DNA from: Syntrophomonadaceae bacterium
GTDB lineage: Bacteria; Bacillota; Dethiobacteria; DTU022
Assembly: GCA_003553895.1 (NCBI GenBank)
Contig: PWFM01000171.1
Location: forward strand, 1 to 9,950
Length of the DNA: 9,950 bases
Direction: 5' to 3'
Shown one piece after another: positions 6,278-9,950 of the stretch. Position 1 is the stretch's first letter, and every line of letters starts with the position of its first letter. A program made the position numbers and the translations under genes. Below the pieces are notes generated by a model. The model had not been told where the DNA came from. It saw only the letters and a program-made list of their open reading frames with translations, and ran no database searches.

Positions 6278-8086
6278 ATGACTAAGAACAACCTTGAATA
6301 CAACTGGCAAAACAGGTATCCCGGTCCTTTGCCGAAAATTGGGATCAGGCCGGTTATTGACGGCCGGCGGCGGGGGGTTCGGGAGTCCCTGGAAGGACAA
6401 ACCTTCCGGATGGCTCAGAATGCAGCCCGCTTCTTGTCGGATAACCTGAAATACCATAACGGGCAACCGGTGGAATGTGTAATTGCCGACACCTGCATTG
6501 GCGGGGCAACCGAAGCGGCCCAGGCAGCAGCAAAGTTTGCCAGGGAGGGAGTGGGTCTTTCCCTTACAGTCACTCCCTGCTGGTGTTATGGAGCTGAAAC
6601 AATGGATTTAGAGCCCCACCTGCCAAAAGCAGTTTGGGGGTTTAACGGCACAGAGCGCCCGGGAGCAGTATACCTGTCGGCGGTGCTGGCGGCTCATGAC
6701 CAAAAAGGGCTTCCGGCCTTTGGTATATACGGCCGGAATGTCCAGGATAGCGACGATCAGACAATCCCCGACGATGTTCAGTCTAAACTGCTCAAGTTTG
6801 CCCGGGCCGGCCTTGCTGCAGCCCAGATGCGGGGCAAGTCATACCTGGCTATGGGCGGGGTATCGATGGGTATTGCCGGTTCCATTGTCGATCCCGCTTT
6901 TCTTGAGGATTACCTGGACCTGCGCTATGAAATGGTCGATATGTCCGAATTCACAAGGAGAATCGAAGAAGAAATTTTCGATCCCGACGAGTTCCGGTTG
7001 GCAGAAAAGTGGGTCAAGCTTAAGTGCCGGGAGGGGGCCAATTTAAACCCGCCGCAGCTCCAGGTTTCCGAAGAAAAAAAGTTGCAGGATTGGCAAACTG
7101 TTATCAAAATGACCTTGATCGCCCGTGATTTGATGAATGGTAATCAGCGACTGGCCGAACTTGGTTATCCTGAAGAAGCGCTCGGCCACAATGCCATTCT
7201 TTCCGGATTTCAGGGGCAAAGACAATGGACTGATCATTTCCCCAATGGTGATTTCATGGAGACAATGTTGAACTCTTCTTTTGATTGGAACGGCCGCAGG
7301 CAGCCTTATCTGATTGCGACTGAAAACGATTACTTGAACGGTGTATCCATGCTCTTCGGTCATCTTATAACCAACACAGCCCAGATATTTGCCGATGTCC
7401 GCACCTACTGGCATCCGGCAGCGGTTAAGAGAGTTACCGGAATTGAACCTTCGGGCATGGCAGAAAATGGTTTTATTCACCTGATCAACTCCGGTTCGAT
7501 TTGCCTGGACGGTTGCGGCCGGCAGTCCAGAGCAGGGCAGCCGGCAATTAAGCCTTTTTGGGAAATTGAGGAATCTGAAGTGGAAGATTGCCTGGCTGCA
7601 GCCAGTTTCCGTTACGCGAGCCTGGAATATTTCCGCGGAGGCGGATATTCCACAGAACTGGTAACCAATGGGGGCATGCCGGTGACTATGTCCAGGGTAA
7701 ACCTGGTAAAAGGGTTGGGGCCTGTTTTGCAGATAGCGGAAGGTTATACCGTTAACCTGCCTCCTGCTATAGAGAAGCCGCTGATCGAACGCACTGATCC
7801 GACCTGGCCAACCACCTGGTTTGTGCCCACACTTAGCGGCAGAGGAGCATTTGTAGATGTTTACTCGGTTATGAATAACTGGGGGGCTAATCATAGCGCA
7901 CTCAGTTATGGACACATCGGCGCGGAGCTAATTACCCTTGCCGCTATTTTACGGATACCGGTGGCCATGCACAACGTGGCGGAAGCAAAAATTTTCAGGC
8001 CAAAAGCCTGGGCCTCATTTGGTACTGAAGCTCTTGAAAGCGCTGACTTCAGGGCCTGCTCCGCTTACGGTCCGCTATATGGCTAA
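6278..8086 (+). CDS. fucI: L-fucose / D-arabinose isomerase
   Basis: Cytoplasmic Mn2+-dependent aldose-ketose isomerase of 602 residues (E. coli FucI has 591). It converts L-fucose to L-fuculose and D-arabinose to D-ribulose. Similarity to E. coli FucI is visible end to end: LPKIGIRPVIDGRR near the N-terminus, VTPCWCYG, AVWGFNGTERPGAVYL, GKSYLAMGGVSMGIAGSIVD, GFQGQRQWTD, SSFDWNGRR, and the C-terminus ending YGPLYG. The metal ligands E337, D361 and H528 of E. coli correspond to Glu349 (ATENDYLNG), Asp373 (FADVRTYW) and His539 (NWGANHS). The N-terminus is 12 residues longer than in E. coli. AAAGGA at 6264-6269 precedes ATG 6278 by 8 nt. It follows the regulator gene after 84 nt and precedes the kinase gene by 39 nt. 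With AraB as partner, D-arabinose looks the more likely substrate than L-fucose. Confidence 0.96.
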   Translation: MTKNNLEYNWQNRYPGPLPKIGIRPVIDGRRRGVRESLEGQTFRMAQNAARFLSDNLKYHNGQPVECVIADTCIGGATEAAQAAAKFAREGVGLSLTVTPCWCYGAETMDLEPHLPKAVWGFNGTERPGAVYLSAVLAAHDQKGLPAFGIYGRNVQDSDDQTIPDDVQSKLLKFARAGLAAAQMRGKSYLAMGGVSMGIAGSIVDPAFLEDYLDLRYEMVDMSEFTRRIEEEIFDPDEFRLAEKWVKLKCREGANLNPPQLQVSEEKKLQDWQTVIKMTLIARDLMNGNQRLAELGYPEEALGHNAILSGFQGQRQWTDHFPNGDFMETMLNSSFDWNGRRQPYLIATENDYLNGVSMLFGHLITNTAQIFADVRTYWHPAAVKRVTGIEPSGMAENGFIHLINSGSICLDGCGRQSRAGQPAIKPFWEIEESEVEDCLAAASFRYASLEYFRGGGYSTELVTNGGMPVTMSRVNLVKGLGPVLQIAEGYTVNLPPAIEKPLIERTDPTWPTTWFVPTLSGRGAFVDVYSVMNNWGANHSALSYGHIGAELITLAAILRIPVAMHNVAEAKIFRPKAWASFGTEALESADFRACSAYGPLYG

Positions 8087-8094
8087 GCGCTTAG
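8083..8094. repeat. 12-bp perfect palindrome at the end of fucI
   Basis: CTAAGCGCTTAG is a perfect 12-bp palindrome with a central CpG; it includes the fucI stop codon (TAA, 8084-8086) and runs into the fucI-araB gap. As a hairpin it would have only a 4-bp stem and no T-run follows, so it is not a terminator. Its symmetry and central CpG resemble a LacI-family half-site pair, but the arms differ from the TGAAA/TTTCA sites at the promoter. It may be chance. Confidence 0.3.
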
Positions 8095-8125
8095 AATTAA
8101 AACTTAAACTGAGGGAGGCGCCGTC

Positions 8126-9808
8126 ATGAGTGAGGAAAAACTTGTCCTGGGGCTTGATTTTGGCACAGATTCTGTACGGTCCGTTGTGGTCAATACCGGG
8201 ACCGGACAGGAAGAGGCTGTAGCTGCTGCCGGTTATCCGCGCTGGTTGGCCGGCAAATACTGCGATCCTGCTCAGTACTGCTTCAGGCAGCACCCCCTTG
8301 ATTATTGCGAAGCGCTCGAGACAGCAGTGACAGAATGTCTCAGTCAGCTGCCATCCGGCGCCGCCGGTATGATCACCGCTATCGGCATTGATACTACCGG
8401 TTCTACACCCTGTGCTGTTGACCGAAAGGGGATGCCGCTGGCCCTTTACGACCAGTTTGCCGAGAACTCCAATGCTATGTTTGTGCTCTGGAAAGATCAC
8501 AGCGCTGTTGACGAAGCAGAGCTGATTAATGAAACATCAAAACAGTGGGGTGGCATTGACTACACAAGCTACTCGGGAGGCATATATTCAGCTGAATGGT
8601 TCTGGTCGAAAATCCTATATATTCTCAAGGCAGATCAAGCAGTAGGTGAGAGCGCTTTCTCATGGGTGGAAATGTGCGACTGGCTGCCGGCCTTGCTCAC
8701 TGGCCATACCGATCCCCTGGCTATAAAGCGTAGCAGGTGTGCCGCCGGTCATAAGGCCATGTGGCATGAAGAATGGGGCGGGCTGCCCTCGCATGAATTT
8801 TTATCACTGTTAGATCCCCGTCTTTCCATACTGAAACCCAATCTCTACAGGGTAACCGAAACAGCGGATAGCCCGGCAGGAAAACTTTCTGCAGAATGGG
8901 CGAAAAAGCTTGGATTAAACACCACGACAACCGTTGCTGTTGGAACGCTTGATGCCCACGCCGGCGCTATTGGCGGCGGAATTGAACCGGGAGTAATGGT
9001 TAAAATTATGGGCACATCTACCTGCGATATAATTGTTTCGCCCTACGAAATGCTGGAAGGAAAGATCATTGACGGTATTTGTGGCCAGGTTGACGGGTCT
9101 GTTATTCCCGGCTTACTGGGGCTGGAAGCGGGCCAATCGGCTTTTGGTGATGTTTATAGCTGGTTTAGAGATCTCCTGGCCTGGCCGCTGAAAGAAATTG
9201 TTAGGTGCTCAAGCAGTCAACCCCCTGAAATTGCAGCCGAAGTTAGTGATGAGGCAGAAAATATGATCCTGGAAAAGCTTTCTGAGGCAGCAGCCGATTT
9301 GGAAACCGGCAGTGAATCATTGCTGGCCTTAGACTGGTTAAATGGAAGACGGACCCCTTACGCCAACCAGCGCTTAAAAGGAGCGATTACCGGTTTGACC
9401 CTCGGCACAAGCGCTCCCGCCTTTTTCCGGGCCCTGGTTGAAGCAACGGCCTTCGGCTCCAAGGCGATTATCGATCACTTAAAGAAGCAGGGAGTTGCGG
9501 TGAATGAAGTGGCTGCCCTGGGCGGGATTGCAAAAAAGAGCAGCCTGGTAATGCAAATAACTGCTGATGTTTTAAATATGCCCATCAATGTCGTGCGCTC
9601 CGAGCAGGCCTGCGCTTTGGGAGCGGCAATGTGCGGCGCGGTAGCCTCGGGTATCTTTAAAGATGTTAACCAGGCCCGGGAAAAGATGCGCAGCGGATAT
9701 AGCGAAGTCTACCGGCCCAGGCCTGTTCAGGCCGGCCGCTACCAGGAGATTTATGCTGATTACCAGAAACTGGCCGGGATAATTGAAAAACAGTGCAAAT
9801 GGTATTGA
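8126..9808 (+). CDS. araB: Ribulokinase (FGGY family, AraB type)
   Basis: ATP-dependent carbohydrate kinase of 560 residues (E. coli AraB 566). AraB phosphorylates L-ribulose at O5, and the E. coli enzyme is known also to accept D-ribulose and xyluloses. Similarity to E. coli AraB is visible throughout: phosphate-binding GLDFGTDSVR at 9-18, YPRW, DTTGSTPCAVD, FAENSNAMFVLWKDHSAV, GGIYSAEWFWSKIL, CDWLPALLTG, CAAGHKAMWHEEWGGLP, catalytic Asp276 in TLDAHAGAIG, GTSTCDII, GICGQVDGSV, LLGLEAGQSAFGDVYSWF, LDWLNGRRTPYANQRLKG and ALGGIAKKS. It is clearly closer to AraB than to fuculokinase or rhamnulokinase. GGGAGG at 8113-8118 lies 7 nt before ATG. No araA or araD accompanies it in the window. Downstream of FucI it would convert D-ribulose to D-ribulose 5-phosphate (inference). 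It is the last gene of the operon. Confidence 0.94.
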   Translation: MSEEKLVLGLDFGTDSVRSVVVNTGTGQEEAVAAAGYPRWLAGKYCDPAQYCFRQHPLDYCEALETAVTECLSQLPSGAAGMITAIGIDTTGSTPCAVDRKGMPLALYDQFAENSNAMFVLWKDHSAVDEAELINETSKQWGGIDYTSYSGGIYSAEWFWSKILYILKADQAVGESAFSWVEMCDWLPALLTGHTDPLAIKRSRCAAGHKAMWHEEWGGLPSHEFLSLLDPRLSILKPNLYRVTETADSPAGKLSAEWAKKLGLNTTTTVAVGTLDAHAGAIGGGIEPGVMVKIMGTSTCDIIVSPYEMLEGKIIDGICGQVDGSVIPGLLGLEAGQSAFGDVYSWFRDLLAWPLKEIVRCSSSQPPEIAAEVSDEAENMILEKLSEAAADLETGSESLLALDWLNGRRTPYANQRLKGAITGLTLGTSAPAFFRALVEATAFGSKAIIDHLKKQGVAVNEVAALGGIAKKSSLVMQITADVLNMPINVVRSEQACALGAAMCGAVASGIFKDVNQAREKMRSGYSEVYRPRPVQAGRYQEIYADYQKLAGIIEKQCKWY

Positions 9809-9830
9809 GCAGTTAAGCAACTTTATTATA

Positions 9831-9844
9831 AGGGCATGCGCTCT
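9831..9844. terminator. Possible weak hairpin between convergent genes
   Basis: AGGGC-ATGC-GCTCT can form a 5-bp stem (one G-U pair) with a 4-nt loop, followed on the + strand by TTATT and on the - strand by TTATAATAAAG. It sits exactly in the 36-nt gap between the stops of two convergent genes, where a shared terminator is expected. The stem is short and the T-runs are interrupted, so this is a weak call. Confidence 0.25.
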
Positions 9845-9949
9845 TTATTCCATCCGGGCCAGGCAGGAGTTGATTTGGCGGGTGAATTCGCGCAAATCGG
9901 CAAGGTTTTGTTGCACTATTGAGTAGAGTTCTTCTGCAGTTACTTGATG
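9845..9949 (-). CDS. C-terminal fragment of an unknown small protein, convergent to the operon
   Basis: On the - strand a frame is open from the right edge of the window (first full codon at 9949-9947) to TAA at 9847-9845. It gives 34 residues, including TAEELYSIVQQNLADL followed by REFTRQINSCLARME. The sequence is low in disfavoured codons, highly helical and amphipathic, with a heptad-like pattern of hydrophobic residues, as at the end of a helical bundle or coiled coil. I do not recognise a family. The convergent arrangement and a stop only 36 nt from the kinase stop support a real gene that continues beyond the window. Confidence 0.6.
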   Translation of the reverse strand, partial: HQVTAEELYSIVQQNLADLREFTRQINSCLARME

Positions 9950-9950
9950 A

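Noticed and set aside
7043..7915. A 290-codon open frame on the - strand inside fucI
   Set aside because: It lies wholly opposite a strongly conserved FucI sequence, has no family resemblance and no credible ribosome binding context; it is a codon-bias shadow.
8126..9808. Reading the last genes as a standard araBAD L-arabinose operon
   Set aside because: No AraA or AraD is present; the isomerase is unmistakably FucI, which is not an L-arabinose isomerase.
6278..9808. Reading the last genes as a standard fuc operon
   Set aside because: The kinase has AraB rather than FucK signatures, and no fuculose-phosphate aldolase or mutarotase is seen in the window.
1..9950. tRNA, rRNA, CRISPR array, insertion sequence or phage elements
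   Set aside because: No cloverleaf, regularly spaced direct repeats, transposase motifs or terminal inverted repeats were seen on reading both strands.

Overview
The window holds a six-gene sugar-utilisation operon, all on the + strand. On the left is the tail of an unrelated membrane protein, and on the right the tail of a small convergent gene. Mid-range GC, strong AGGAGG-type ribosome binding sites, a textbook sigma-70/SigA promoter and LacI/CcpA-type operators suggest a Firmicute, probably of the Clostridia group. No marker gene is present to fix the taxon.

Layout: 2-289 is the C-terminus of a probable polysaccharide flippase. 290-591 is an AT-rich control region with a perfect TTGACA-N17-TATAAT promoter, bracketed by two TGAAA-N4-TTTCA palindromes and followed by a leader of about 160 nt. 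The operon follows: a GPH-family (MelB-like) sugar:cation symporter (592-1965), an M28-family PA-domain metallopeptidase homologue (2032-3738), an M20-family metallopeptidase/deacylase (3804-5129), a LacI-family repressor (5177-6193), L-fucose/D-arabinose isomerase FucI (6278-8086) and an AraB-type ribulokinase (8126-9808). Gaps between genes are 39-84 nt and no convincing internal terminator was seen, so co-transcription is likely. The converging gene ends at 9845 on the - strand.

Likely joint function: the symporter imports a sugar or sugar conjugate. FucI isomerises the free aldose and the kinase phosphorylates the ketose. FucI with AraB, rather than with fuculokinase and fuculose-phosphate aldolase, fits D-arabinose -> D-ribulose -> D-ribulose 5-phosphate, which feeds the pentose phosphate pathway without an aldolase. 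The unusual part is the pair of cytoplasmic di-zinc amidohydrolase-fold proteins placed where such operons normally carry glycoside hydrolases. This suggests, as inference, that the imported substrate is a sugar joined to an amino acid or acyl group through an amide bond. The M28 protein also lacks the usual catalytic Glu (His in its place) and carries a C-terminal Ig/PKD-like module.
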